In this document: piece after piece, positions 8,812 through 17,640 of the stretch
Layout of the letters: each line of letters starts with the position of its first letter
Position numbering within the stretch: the stretch's first letter is position 1
Source: Selenomonas sp. WCT3
Lineage (GTDB): Bacteria > Bacillota > Negativicutes > Selenomonadales > Selenomonadaceae
Assembly: GCA_900100835.1 (NCBI GenBank)
Contig: FNCM01000003.1
Coordinates: 186,001 to 250,000 of the forward strand
Direction: 5' to 3'
Length of the DNA stretch: 64,000 nucleotides
Notes under the pieces: model-generated
Told to the model about the DNA's origin: nothing
What the model saw: the letters and a program-made list of their open reading frames with translations, nothing else
The model's database searches: none
Program-made: the position numbers and the translations under genes

Positions 8812-8840
8812 ATATTACTGTAAACTTGTAAATCTGTCAA
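8812..8840 (-). promoter_or_regulatory. Probable cooS promoter
   Basis: On the minus strand, TTGACA (complement of 8835-8840), a 17-base spacer and TAATAT (complement of 8812-8817). A palindrome TGTATACA lies just downstream at 8791-8798 and could be an operator. The resulting leader carries the heptad repeats. Confidence 0.5.
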
Positions 8841-9004
8841 CTAAAAACATATAAAAAATATCGGAATTACTTTTTAAGCAAATTTTAAGGGGAACATAAT
8901 GACTAATACTATGATAAAAAAGTGCGATAAGCCTTGTGTTTATGCGGGTTAAAGCATATCTGGAAAAAACATGTAAAAAATCTGGATTTTTTATGAAAAA
9001 ACTA

Positions 9005-9033
9005 TTGCCAAGGGGGTAAAAAAGGAATATAAT
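9005..9033 (+). promoter_or_regulatory. Promoter of the LysM-like gene
   Basis: TTGCCA (9005-9010), 17-base spacer, TATAAT (9028-9033), about 85 bases upstream of ATG 9117. Apart from this and the cooS promoter, the intergenic stretch 8841-9004 is AT-rich with nothing recognised. Confidence 0.6.
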
Positions 9034-9116
9034 CAAGTCACAAATCAAGGATGTTCACAAAGAAATCCAGTTCATTTGCACTAATTTATTCATTCGTTTT
9101 ACAGGAGGAACCTAAA

Positions 9117-9401
9117 ATGAAGAAGGCGTTGGTCATGTTGATGGCTGTCGTGTTCGTCGGATTTACCGGCATGGATTGTGAGGCAGCTGCAAAAAATTAC
9201 GAATTAGTAGAAACGGTATACACAGTAGCCCAGGGAGATACGCTGGACAGTGTTGCCAAGGAATATATGGCAAAGAATAATTATGGTCCGCGTGAGATTC
9301 GCGAGTTTACCGCTGGCATCAAGGAACTGAATGATTGGCTCCTGCATCGCGATATCAAAGTGGGCGATGAGCTCCGCATCAATTATTGGGTAAAGAAATA
9401 A
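9117..9401 (+). CDS. Small exported LysM-like protein
   Basis: A 94-aa protein with a signal peptide (MKKALVMLMAVVFVGFTG, cleaved near the AAA at 22-24) and one LysM-like module (YTVAQGDTLDSVAKEYMAKN ... IKVGDELRI). LysM domains bind the glycan of peptidoglycan, so it probably sits in the cell envelope. ATG 9117 follows AGGAGGAACC; a longer frame from 9051 has no ribosome binding site and would bury the signal peptide. It is monocistronic with its own promoter. The exact role is unknown. Confidence 0.85.
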   Translation: MKKALVMLMAVVFVGFTGMDCEAAAKNYELVETVYTVAQGDTLDSVAKEYMAKNNYGPREIREFTAGIKELNDWLLHRDIKVGDELRINYWVKK

Positions 9402-9500
9402 ATTCATATTGGAATCGAGAGGCTGTGCAGATTTGTGCAGCCTCTTTACGTATGTTGGGATGGTTTGGTCATTTTTGTGCAAGAGAGGGAGTTGATTACG

Positions 9501-10646
9501 ATGAAACTTGATCATATCGTTATTGCGATTGATTCATTCAAGGGAAGTTTGTCATCGCTGGCTGCTGGACAGGCGGCTCAAGAGGCGGTGTTGGCTGCTT
9601 TGCCCGAGGCTGTAGTAGAGGTGTTCCCCCTGGCTGACGGAGGCGAGGGAACTGTGGATACTTTGGTGGAGGGCTTGCAGGGAACAATTGTGTCGACTAC
9701 GGTTACAGGGCCTTTGGCAACACCGGTTGCCAGCCGGTATGGACGGGTTCCCGAGGCTGGGCTGGCTGTGATTGAGATGGCAGATGCTGCCGGACTTACC
9801 AAGGTGCCACTGGCTAAACGCAACCCGCTTCACACGACGACGTATGGACTGGGGGAACTGATACTGCAGGCAATGGAGGATGGCTGCAGGGATTTTATCA
9901 TCGGGATTGGAGGCAGTGCCACCAATGATTGCGGGCTGGGGATGCTGACCGCTTTAGGCTGGAAGTTTTACAAAGCGGATGGAAAACTTGCGGGGATTTG
10001 TGGCGGAAACCTGACCGACGTGGCAGCAATCGACGGAAGCCAGGTGGATGAGCGGCTTAAAGAATGCCGATTCCGCATTGCCTGTGACGTGACCAACCCA
10101 CTTTATGGAGAGCAGGGATGCTCCGTAGTTTTCGGTCCGCAAAAAGGAGCTTCCGAGGAAATTGTCAAAAGCATGGATGAAGCCATACATCGTTTTGCTG
10201 ATTTAGTAGAAAGGATGCTTCCTGCACAAGGGGCAGATGTGCCAGGAGCTGGAGCAGCGGGGGGCCTTGGGTTTGCATTTCAAACGTTCTTAGGAGGAGA
10301 ACTGATACCTGGCACGGAACTATGCCTGGAGACAATTGGCATTCGTCGGGCTTTGAAGACTGCTGATCTGCTGATTACGGGAGAGGGGCGTATGGATGGA
10401 CAGACAGCTATGGGAAAAGGGCCAGCTGGCGTGGGCCAACTGGCACATGCGTTGCATGCACAGGTAAAGACCGTAGCGGTTTGCGGCTGTGCGCTTCCGG
10501 ATGCTGAGCTGGTCAATCAACATGGGATTGATGCCTATTTCCCCATCCTCCATATGCCAATGACGGTTGAGGAGGCTATGGAAGAGAAAACGACCCGTTT
10601 GAACCTCAAACAGACGGTGACACAAATCTTGCGTCTTCTAAAGTAA
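9501..10646 (+). CDS. glxK: Glycerate kinase (GlxK/GarK family)
   Basis: Phosphorylates D-glycerate with ATP, feeding lower glycolysis. The 381-aa protein matches family length. Recognisable motifs are AIDSFKGSLSS at the N-terminus, PLADGGEGTVDTL near 44, the glycine-rich GIGGSATNDCGLGML near 118, GAGAAGGLGFAF near 237 and TGEGRMDGQTAMGKGP near 293. ATG 9501 follows GAGAGGGAG; the frame upstream of it has no support. It lies alone between the LysM-like gene and the fructan regulator. Whether it acts with the fructan genes is not evident. Confidence 0.93.
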   Translation: MKLDHIVIAIDSFKGSLSSLAAGQAAQEAVLAALPEAVVEVFPLADGGEGTVDTLVEGLQGTIVSTTVTGPLATPVASRYGRVPEAGLAVIEMADAAGLTKVPLAKRNPLHTTTYGLGELILQAMEDGCRDFIIGIGGSATNDCGLGMLTALGWKFYKADGKLAGICGGNLTDVAAIDGSQVDERLKECRFRIACDVTNPLYGEQGCSVVFGPQKGASEEIVKSMDEAIHRFADLVERMLPAQGADVPGAGAAGGLGFAFQTFLGGELIPGTELCLETIGIRRALKTADLLITGEGRMDGQTAMGKGPAGVGQLAHALHAQVKTVAVCGCALPDAELVNQHGIDAYFPILHMPMTVEEAMEEKTTRLNLKQTVTQILRLLK

Positions 10647-10755
10647 CTGAATTTACCACAAAGGGCGGACTGTATGGTATACTAGGCATGTCGAGTATTT
10701 TTCGTGAGGCTTGGCATGGTTAGGATAAAGCAGTTGGAAGATGGGAGGAGCATAT

Positions 10756-11730
10756 ATGGCCAAAATTCGGGATGTAGCACGGGAGGCTGGCGTGTCGGTA
10801 GGAACGGTCTCCATGGTGCTGAACCACATGGATTACGGGTCCCCGCAGATACGGAAAAAAGTACAGGATGCGGTAGAAAAGCTGCAATATATACCCAGTG
10901 AGATGGCGCGCAACCTGTCATTGAAGCGTACGATGACTGTCGGGATTATCGTGCCAACGGTAGCGCATCCCTTTTTTGCCGAGTTAGTGGAGGCAATCGA
11001 GGAATCCCTGTATCATCAGGGCTATAAAACAATGCTTTGCTGTACCCAGCAAAAGGAAAATGCGGAGCATGTCTTTATCGATATGCTGCAGCGCCAAAAT
11101 ATGGATGGCATTATCATGGGGGCGCATTCCTTGGATACTTCTCTTTATCAGGGCATCAAACAGCCGATTCTGGCATTTGACCGCTATCTAAGTCCGGAAA
11201 TACCTATTGTGCATGCCGATCATGTACTGGGCGGGCAGCTCGCGGCCAAGGCTTTTCTGCAGCATGACTGCCGTCATATCGTACAGATAGCCGGTTCGCA
11301 GATGGTTAAGACACCGGCGGGGGAATATCATCAGGCTTTTAATGCTGTCATGCAGAAACATGGGGTTCGTACGGATATCGTGCCATTGCCATGGAATAGC
11401 TTTGGATTTCAAGAGTCCCTGCAACTGGCAGAGATGATCTTTGCTAAGTACCGCGATGTGGATGGGATATTAGGCTCGGATGTATCGGTGGCCAGCTGTC
11501 TGCAGGTAGCTGTGCGGAAAGGGATAAAGATACCGGAGCAGTTGAAGCTGGTGGCTTATGATGGTACGGATATTACGCAAAGTGGTATTTATAAGTTGAC
11601 CGCGGTGCGCCAACCTATCAAGGAACTGGCGGAGCTGGCGGTAAAGAAAATAGTGGGGCTCATAAACGGCAGGCCCGATGATTCACCATGGATATTGCCG
11701 CCGACATTATTGGCAGGAGAAACTTGTTAG
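10756..11730 (+). CDS. LacI-family transcriptional repressor of the fructan locus
   Basis: A 324-aa LacI/GalR regulator. The N-terminal helix-turn-helix (AKIRDVAREAGVSVGTVSMV, residues 2-21) and hinge helix (MARNLSLKRTMTVGI) are followed by a periplasmic-binding-protein-like effector domain with FDRYLSPEIPIVHADH and AYDGTDITQ. ATG 10756 follows GGGAGGAG at 10743-10750. It stands immediately upstream of the GH32 operon, whose promoter carries two LacI-type palindromes, so it most likely represses that operon and responds to fructose, sucrose or a fructo-oligosaccharide. The effector is inferred. Confidence 0.92.
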   Translation: MAKIRDVAREAGVSVGTVSMVLNHMDYGSPQIRKKVQDAVEKLQYIPSEMARNLSLKRTMTVGIIVPTVAHPFFAELVEAIEESLYHQGYKTMLCCTQQKENAEHVFIDMLQRQNMDGIIMGAHSLDTSLYQGIKQPILAFDRYLSPEIPIVHADHVLGGQLAAKAFLQHDCRHIVQIAGSQMVKTPAGEYHQAFNAVMQKHGVRTDIVPLPWNSFGFQESLQLAEMIFAKYRDVDGILGSDVSVASCLQVAVRKGIKIPEQLKLVAYDGTDITQSGIYKLTAVRQPIKELAELAVKKIVGLINGRPDDSPWILPPTLLAGETC

Positions 11731-11751
11731 CAGACAGGTTTCTCCTTTTTT
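11716..11751 (+). terminator. Terminator at the end of the lacI-type gene
   Basis: GGAGAAAC (11716-11723) pairs with GTTTCTCC (11738-11745), followed by a T6 run. The stem includes the last codons and the stop of the repressor gene. Confidence 0.8.
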
Positions 11752-11807
11752 GTCGAGTTTTTGCGTGTTGTCAGAATAAAGAAATAAAATAAATTATTTC
11801 AAAACCA

Positions 11808-11836
11808 TTGACAATCGACGCAAATAAGTCTAAAAT
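11808..11836 (+). promoter_or_regulatory. Promoter of the fructan operon
   Basis: A consensus TTGACA (11808-11813), exactly 17 bases, then TAAAAT (11831-11836). The twin operators begin five bases after the -10 box, where bound repressor would block initiation. Confidence 0.85.
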
Positions 11837-11841
11837 ACATT

Positions 11842-11867
11842 TTGAACCGGTTCAATGAACCGGTTCA
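11842..11867 (+). promoter_or_regulatory. Twin LacI-type operators
   Basis: Two adjacent copies of the 12-bp palindrome TGAACCGGTTCA (11843-11854 and 11856-11867) with the central CG pair typical of LacI-family sites. Their position straddles the expected transcription start, pointing to repression by the adjacent LacI-family protein. Confidence 0.85.
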
Positions 11868-11911
11868 AAAGAATAAAACAATAATCCAAATAGATGAAGG
11901 AGCGCATGCTT

Positions 11912-13288
11912 ATGAAAACGCCGATGGCAATCACGAATCAGCGATATCGATTGGGATATCATCTAATGACACCAGGCGGCTGGATGAATGATCCGAATGG
12001 TTTTTCCTTTTTTAAAGGCTGGTATCATATCTTCTATCAGTATTACCCATATGCTGCGGAATGGGGGCCGATGCATTGGGGACACGCACGCAGTCGCGAC
12101 TTGGTGCATTGGGAGACGTTGCCGGTAGCACTGGCACCTGATGAAAATGAGAACGGTTGCTTTTCCGGCAGTGCAGTAGTTTATGAGGATAAGCTCTGGC
12201 TGGTCTATACAGGACATCATACGCCGAATGCAGTAGATCCGGAAGATTTTTATCAGGATCAGCGAGTGGCCTGGAGTGAGGATGGCATCCATTTCACGAA
12301 GTATGGTGCCAATCCGGTACTCAAAACACCAGCGGGCAATACGAAGCATTTCCGTGATCCAAAGGTTTGGCAGGATGGCGATATGTTTTACATGGTGCTG
12401 GGGAGTCAGGCAACCGATGGTCTGGGGCGTGCCTTGATCTATGGTTCGCCGGATTTATTGCACTGGCAGGAGGTAACAGAACTCAGCAAGGCAGTTTCGA
12501 AGGAAAAAGAAGGATATATGTGGGAATGTCCGGACTTTTTCCACCTGGATGGCGCAGATATCCTGTTGATGTCCCCACAGGGCTTGGAGGCGGATGGCGA
12601 TCGTTTCCGCAATTTGAATCAGACAGGCTACCTGCTGGGACATATAGAAGAGAAAAAGCTGGTGCATCATGGCTTTGTGGAAATCGATCACGGACATGAT
12701 TTTTATGCAACGCAAACGATGTTGACACCGGATGGAAGACGTGTGATGATAGCTTGGATGAATGCTTGGGATTCATCTATGCCGGAAATCGAAGATGGCT
12801 GGGCGGGTGCTCTGACACTTCCGCGTGAGTTATCGGTAAAGGATGGGTATCTCGTCCAAAAACCAGTAGCAGAGCTCAAGGGACTGCGGCAGGAAGTGCT
12901 GCTGGATGGACAGCTCGAAGCGCAGCAGGATTATAAACTGGGGAAAGTGGCTGAATTGGAACTGACCTTTGCGGATAAGGCGGAAGGCGTGCTGCTCCTG
13001 CTTACCGATGGCAGCAGGAATCTGCAGCTCAGCCTGGAACCCGGTGGACGGCTGGTTTTGAACCGCAATACAGAGGATGGCGAACGGGCGGCTTTGCGGC
13101 GGTCAGAAGGGCCTCTCAAATTGCAGATTTTCCTTGATAAGAGTTCAGCAGAAATATTCGTTGATGATGGGGAATTGACGTTTACCGAGCGTATGTATTG
13201 GCAAGATGATGTAACTTGCCGTTTGCTGGCAAAGTCGGCAAATCAGACGAAAGCATGGCGGTTAGAGAGTGAATCTAATCTTTATTGA
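11912..13288 (+). CDS. Cytoplasmic GH32 beta-fructosidase (sucrose/FOS hydrolase)
   Basis: Hydrolyses terminal fructosyl units of sucrose or fructo-oligosaccharides. The 458-aa protein has no signal peptide. It carries the GH32 nucleophile Asp27 in WMNDPNG, Asp149 of FRDPK and acid/base Glu205 in WECPD, then a C-terminal beta-sandwich with SSAEIFVDDG. ATG 11912 gives a 9-base gap from AAGGAG (11897-11902); ATGs at 11894 and 11906 are placed too close to or before that site. First gene of the operon, 29 bases before the symporter, so it most likely acts on sugars the symporter imports. Whether a sucrose-6-phosphate is used instead cannot be excluded, but no PTS gene is present. Confidence 0.92.
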   Translation: MKTPMAITNQRYRLGYHLMTPGGWMNDPNGFSFFKGWYHIFYQYYPYAAEWGPMHWGHARSRDLVHWETLPVALAPDENENGCFSGSAVVYEDKLWLVYTGHHTPNAVDPEDFYQDQRVAWSEDGIHFTKYGANPVLKTPAGNTKHFRDPKVWQDGDMFYMVLGSQATDGLGRALIYGSPDLLHWQEVTELSKAVSKEKEGYMWECPDFFHLDGADILLMSPQGLEADGDRFRNLNQTGYLLGHIEEKKLVHHGFVEIDHGHDFYATQTMLTPDGRRVMIAWMNAWDSSMPEIEDGWAGALTLPRELSVKDGYLVQKPVAELKGLRQEVLLDGQLEAQQDYKLGKVAELELTFADKAEGVLLLLTDGSRNLQLSLEPGGRLVLNRNTEDGERAALRRSEGPLKLQIFLDKSSAEIFVDDGELTFTERMYWQDDVTCRLLAKSANQTKAWRLESESNLY

Positions 13289-13317
13289 TTGAGGTAACTT
13301 AAGGGGGAACAACAATC

Positions 13318-14592
13318 ATGCAAAACATTTTGATGCAGGCACTAAAAAATCCGTTTTATCGGACGGGTTCACTGGAAATTCTTTTGTTCTTTGCTGGATG
13401 GGGGATTTGGTGGTCATTTTTCCAGATTTGGCTGACGTCCAAGCAGGGATTTACGGGAGCTCAAGTGGGAACAATCTACACGTTTGGTTCAGCCGTAGCT
13501 TTGGTGTTGATGTTTGTTTATGGTTCCATTCAGGATAAGTTGGGATTAAAAAAGCATTTACTCATGGCAATGGTAGGCTGCCAAGTCCTTTTGGCACCAT
13601 TTTTTACCTGGGTTTATGTGCCGATGCTGGCCAGCAATTTTTACGTCGGTGCGATGGTAGGAGCGGTATATTTGGCGGTGGCTTATCTGGCAGCCTGCCC
13701 GGTATTTGAGGCAGTAACGGAACGACTCAGCCGTCGTTACAGCTTTGAGTATGGGCAAGCTAGAGCGTGGGGATCTTTTGGCTATGCCATCTCGGCGCTG
13801 GCAGCTGGATTCCTCTTTACCATTAATCCTTATCTGGTTTTTTGGACTGGTTCCGCGGTGTCGGCGGTACTGCTCGCTATCCTGGTGTTCGTAAAACCGG
13901 AAAACAAAGAAGAAAATGTTGCGAAGTATGAGAATCGTGAGGAGCGCGATAAGGCGACGAAATCGCCATCCATTAAGGAGATTGTTCAGGTCTTTGGCAT
14001 TATGGATCTTTGGCGGATCATCATTTTTGTTATCCTGAGTTGGACGTTTTACACCGTGTTTGACCAGCAGATGTTCCCTGAATTTTTCACGCGCTTCTTT
14101 GCTACGCCTGAGGAAGGACAGCAGGCCTATGGTATTTTGAATTCGGTTCAGGTGTTTTTGGAGTTCGTCATGATGGGATTGGTGCCAATCTTGATGAAAC
14201 GGATTGGCGTGCGTCGTGCGCTGCTGTTAGGCTGCCTGATCATGGTCTGCCGTATCGGTGGATGCGGTTTAGCTTCGACGCCACTGGGGATTGGTCTCAT
14301 CAAACTTTTGCATGCCCCGGAAACGGCTCTCTTTGTCCTGGCCATTTTCCGTTACTTTACGCTTCATTTTGACACGCGCGTATCGGCTACGCTCTATATG
14401 GTAGGTTTCCAGATTGCAGCTTCTGTAGGTGGCATTATCTTTTCGGTGCCACTCGGCAGCTTGCGCGATAATATCGGTTACCAGAATACATTCCTGATTA
14501 TTGCAGGAATTGTTATCTGTGCTACGTTGTATGCATTTTTCATCCTGAAAAAAGACGATAAAGATGTGGCAGGTCAGCCGCTAGAAGCCTGA
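13318..14592 (+). CDS. Oligosaccharide:H+ symporter of the LacY/CscB (MFS) family
   Basis: A 424-aa inner-membrane protein with about 12 hydrophobic helices and a central cytoplasmic loop (about 197-222, rich in charged residues). LacY/CscB/RafB-like features include FFAGWGIWWSFFQIWL in helix 1, VYGSIQDKLGLKK in the 2-3 loop and QARAWGSFGYA in helix 5. Located between two GH32 genes, so the probable substrate is sucrose or short fructans. RBS GGGGG precedes ATG 13318. Confidence 0.88.
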   Translation: MQNILMQALKNPFYRTGSLEILLFFAGWGIWWSFFQIWLTSKQGFTGAQVGTIYTFGSAVALVLMFVYGSIQDKLGLKKHLLMAMVGCQVLLAPFFTWVYVPMLASNFYVGAMVGAVYLAVAYLAACPVFEAVTERLSRRYSFEYGQARAWGSFGYAISALAAGFLFTINPYLVFWTGSAVSAVLLAILVFVKPENKEENVAKYENREERDKATKSPSIKEIVQVFGIMDLWRIIIFVILSWTFYTVFDQQMFPEFFTRFFATPEEGQQAYGILNSVQVFLEFVMMGLVPILMKRIGVRRALLLGCLIMVCRIGGCGLASTPLGIGLIKLLHAPETALFVLAIFRYFTLHFDTRVSATLYMVGFQIAASVGGIIFSVPLGSLRDNIGYQNTFLIIAGIVICATLYAFFILKKDDKDVAGQPLEA

Positions 14593-14610
14593 GAGGATAG
14601 ATAGAAGCTA

Positions 14611-14647
14611 GCGTCCCTGACTGCCGAATGGCCGCAGGGACGTTTTT
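14611..14647 (+). terminator. Hairpin terminator or attenuator between symporter and outer-membrane gene
   Basis: CGTCCCTG (14612-14619) pairs with CAGGGACG (14635-14642), followed by T5. It sits inside what otherwise looks like one operon, so it may reduce rather than end transcription into the outer-membrane and exported genes. Confidence 0.75.
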
Positions 14648-14676
14648 GATTGTTTTCTGCCAGGGGAGGAAAATAT

Positions 14677-16026
14677 ATGAAGAAGAATTTTCTAGCTTAT
14701 GGTTTGGTGCCGGCGCTCGCATTGGGGACTTATGGAACGGTGGGAGCACAGCCGTTAGCAGCGGCAAATGTGATGAGCGAACAAGGTGGGATAGGACAGG
14801 CTGCAGCTGCGGCGGAACCTGTGACGCAGGAGTCGTTGCAGACTTTACATAAGGAATTGGAGCAGCAGCTATATCAGGCACAGGAATTGCAGAAAAGGCT
14901 GAATGCGCAGTTGGGAAGCCTGGAAAAGCGAATGACTAAGGTAGAGAAAAAGACCAATGAACCACGGGTGGATATCCACGGTTATGGACGCTTCCGCTGG
15001 GATAAGCAGCATTTTGCAGATTTCAAGGGGACCAATCGAAAGTCTGTCTGGCTCAACCTGTTTGTCAATCATCGAATCAATGAGCGTTGGTCCTTTCATA
15101 GTGAGCATGAGTTTGAAGATAGTCTTTCTACGAATCATGGAGCGTATGAAGCCGATGGTGGTTTTGATGCACCAGGAGGCAAGAAATACTCCCGTCCGGT
15201 ACTGCAGCTTTATGCGGATGGCCGGGTAGGAGATGTGAATGTCAAGCTCGGCCGCTATTATCTGCAGTCCCCGTATAAGTTTACGTTTGATGAAAAAATC
15301 GATGGTTGGCAGGCATCTTATGGCATACCGACAAGATGGGGACGCAAGGCCAACTTCACGCTGAATTCTGGTAATACGTATAGCAAGGTTTTTTATGGCG
15401 ATACGGAAAATAAATTGGATATTTGGTCAGAAGGCGGCAGTGGCAATGTACGGGTTTTGTCGTTGATAGGGGAAATCCCTGTGGCGAAAAACACCAATAT
15501 CAATACGCATTACGGACGCATAACGCGGCGGAATGATAATTTGCGGCGCAAGACGTTCTCGCTCGGCTTTGATACGAAACTCAATCGCGATTTGAAATTC
15601 TGGGCCGCATTAGCTAAATCGGATTCAAACTCGTTGAATAAGTCGCATTTCCTGCAATTGCAATACAAAGAGGCGCGGGCTGATATCCCTGGTTCTTTTG
15701 ATATCTATGTCAAAAAGTATTTGCAGCGTGGTCATACCGGAATGACAAATTGGTTTAACGATGATATCGTTGACCCGACGCATGGCGATTATAAAGAGGA
15801 ACTGAAACAGCAGAATCCGTATGCTCCGGATAAGCCATGGCAGTATCGTGCCGGTGAGTTCAATGGTATCCGCATTGGTGCTGATTTCGTACCTGTACGC
15901 AATACGAAGCTGCTGGTCAATTATACGTTTGGCAAACAAGGCCTATTTGACGCAGGTCAAGGAAAACTTACAGGGAAAAGGAATCATTACAGCTTCTTCC
16001 GTACGCAGTGGGAAGTATATTTCTAA
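14677..16026 (+). CDS. Outer-membrane beta-barrel protein (putative oligosaccharide porin)
   Basis: A 449-aa exported protein. A signal peptide (MKKNFLAYGLVPALALGTYG, cleavage near AQPLAA) is followed by a Gln/Leu-rich coiled coil (about 57-98). Then come many alternating strands (VDIHGYGRFRWD, VWLNLFVNHRI, VLQLYADGRVG) ending in the outer-membrane-type terminal residue Phe (WEVYF). ATG 14677 follows GGGGAGGAAA. No SLH domain is seen, unlike major Negativicutes porins. Placed between the symporter and an exported GH32, it probably lets fructo-oligosaccharides cross the outer membrane. It is the clearest sign here of a diderm host. The substrate is inferred. Confidence 0.82.
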   Translation: MKKNFLAYGLVPALALGTYGTVGAQPLAAANVMSEQGGIGQAAAAAEPVTQESLQTLHKELEQQLYQAQELQKRLNAQLGSLEKRMTKVEKKTNEPRVDIHGYGRFRWDKQHFADFKGTNRKSVWLNLFVNHRINERWSFHSEHEFEDSLSTNHGAYEADGGFDAPGGKKYSRPVLQLYADGRVGDVNVKLGRYYLQSPYKFTFDEKIDGWQASYGIPTRWGRKANFTLNSGNTYSKVFYGDTENKLDIWSEGGSGNVRVLSLIGEIPVAKNTNINTHYGRITRRNDNLRRKTFSLGFDTKLNRDLKFWAALAKSDSNSLNKSHFLQLQYKEARADIPGSFDIYVKKYLQRGHTGMTNWFNDDIVDPTHGDYKEELKQQNPYAPDKPWQYRAGEFNGIRIGADFVPVRNTKLLVNYTFGKQGLFDAGQGKLTGKRNHYSFFRTQWEVYF

Positions 16027-16056
16027 GCAGTATTTAGGATGAAAGGATGGCAGGTT

Positions 16057-17529
16057 ATGAAAAAACAAATCCTGGCAGCGATGCTGGCAGCTTCGAGTTT
16101 TGGTTTTATGAATTCTCCGGCGTTGGCCTATCCGTCGATTTTCCCCGATACCGGTTACAGCTGGGTAGGCGATACGATGCCGTATTACGATGGAGAACAG
16201 TTCCGCATCTTTTATCTGGAGGATATGCGTGATGGGGATGTCGGTTTTCATCCTTGGAGCTTATTGACCACGAAAGATTTTGTCGATTATCAGCAGGATA
16301 GTATGGTTATTCCGTATGATACGGAAAATGAATTTGCCAAGGACTCAGCTTTAGGAACCGGTTCGGTGGTAAAGGATAAAGATGGTCTTTATCATGCGTT
16401 CTATACAGGCTTTAACTGGCGAAGCATGCCCAAAGAAAATATCATGCATGCGGTTAGCCGGGATCTGGTAAGTTGGCAAAAACTGCCAGAGGATACGTTC
16501 CATGGCAGCAAACCGTATATTTATGATGATACCTTCCGCGATCCGAATGTATTCTATAATGCGGATTATGATGAATACTGGATGCTCATTACGACGCGCA
16601 GCAAAAAGGCACGCGGCGTAATTGCCCGTTACACATCGAAGGACTTGAAGCACTGGGAAGATAAAGGTATCCTCTTTGAAAATGATATGGGAAGTTCTGC
16701 GAATATGGAGTGTCCGACCTTGGTTAAATATGGTGATTACTGGTATCTGACATTTTCGGATCAGTGGCCTTCCCGTGTGGTACATTACCGGATGGCAAAA
16801 GATTCAAAAGGCCCCTTTGTAAAGCCGGAACGTGATTACTTTGACGCCAGTGGTTTCTATGCTGGCAAACTGGCACAGGATAAAGAGAATCTATATCTGG
16901 TAGGTTGGACGCCAACTAAGGCCGATAAGCAGGACAAGAAGCCGACCGATTGGGCAGGCAATCTCGTAGCGCATCAACTCAAGCAGCATGATGATGGGAC
17001 ACTTTATCCGGTACCAGTGGAAAAGATTACGAAGCAGTTGCGGCAGGATGAGAAGCTGGTGCCGATTACGCAAAGCGGAGCGGTAAGTGTGGATGCCAAA
17101 AGCTATCGCTTTGAGGGAAAAGGTTTTGCGAATGTCGTGATGCCGAAAATAGAGGGGATGCGGAAAATAACCGGACATTTTACCCCGGCAGGAAAGCAGG
17201 GAACCTTTGGACTTATGTTCCAGGTTGGTCCGAATCAGACAGGAGCGCTCAACTTGGTATTTGACCCATCCAAGCAGCAGGTGGCTTTCTACAATACGGA
17301 TACGGCCCGCATCGGGAAGGCCAAACCCGAATTAGCAGTGCCCGTTCGTTTGCAGGAGGGGGAGCGTTATGATTTTACGCTGCTGTTGGATGGTACCGTA
17401 GCCGTGCTCTATATCAATGATCAAATGGCCTTGAGTACACGTATGTATGGCTTGCCTGAGCATCAGTGGGGGATTTTCTCCCATGACAGTCAAGTGGTAC
17501 TGACGGATTTACAGAGCAGCACGATTTAA
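16057..17529 (+). CDS. Exported divergent GH32-family beta-fructosidase
   Basis: A 490-aa protein with a signal peptide (MKKQILAAMLAASSFGF, cleavage near ALA-YP at 27). The five-bladed propeller triad is recognisable: Asp39 in a divergent WVGDTMP block (family norm WMNDPNG), Asp162 in FRDPN and Glu218 in MECPT. A C-terminal beta-sandwich ends in VAVLYINDQMALSTR. ATG 16057 is preferred because AAAGG lies 11 bases upstream and the signal peptide starts there. It would cut fructan or levan outside the inner membrane, supplying the porin/symporter/cytosolic GH32 route. The unusual nucleophile block means substrate preference is uncertain. Confidence 0.82.
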   Translation: MKKQILAAMLAASSFGFMNSPALAYPSIFPDTGYSWVGDTMPYYDGEQFRIFYLEDMRDGDVGFHPWSLLTTKDFVDYQQDSMVIPYDTENEFAKDSALGTGSVVKDKDGLYHAFYTGFNWRSMPKENIMHAVSRDLVSWQKLPEDTFHGSKPYIYDDTFRDPNVFYNADYDEYWMLITTRSKKARGVIARYTSKDLKHWEDKGILFENDMGSSANMECPTLVKYGDYWYLTFSDQWPSRVVHYRMAKDSKGPFVKPERDYFDASGFYAGKLAQDKENLYLVGWTPTKADKQDKKPTDWAGNLVAHQLKQHDDGTLYPVPVEKITKQLRQDEKLVPITQSGAVSVDAKSYRFEGKGFANVVMPKIEGMRKITGHFTPAGKQGTFGLMFQVGPNQTGALNLVFDPSKQQVAFYNTDTARIGKAKPELAVPVRLQEGERYDFTLLLDGTVAVLYINDQMALSTRMYGLPEHQWGIFSHDSQVVLTDLQSSTI

Positions 17530-17538
17530 GTGAGCGTT

Positions 17539-17574
17539 TAAATCCCAGAATGTTTGTTACATTCTGGGATTTTT
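17539..17574 (+). terminator. Terminator of the fructan operon
   Basis: AAATCCCAGAATG pairs with CATTCTGGGATTT, followed by a T run, ten bases after the exported GH32 stop. Confidence 0.85.
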
Positions 17575-17640
17575 GTATGTGCGCTCAGCATGGGCGTACT
17601 CTAATGCAAAAGCAATCAATTTTGTCAGATGTCATTTTTT

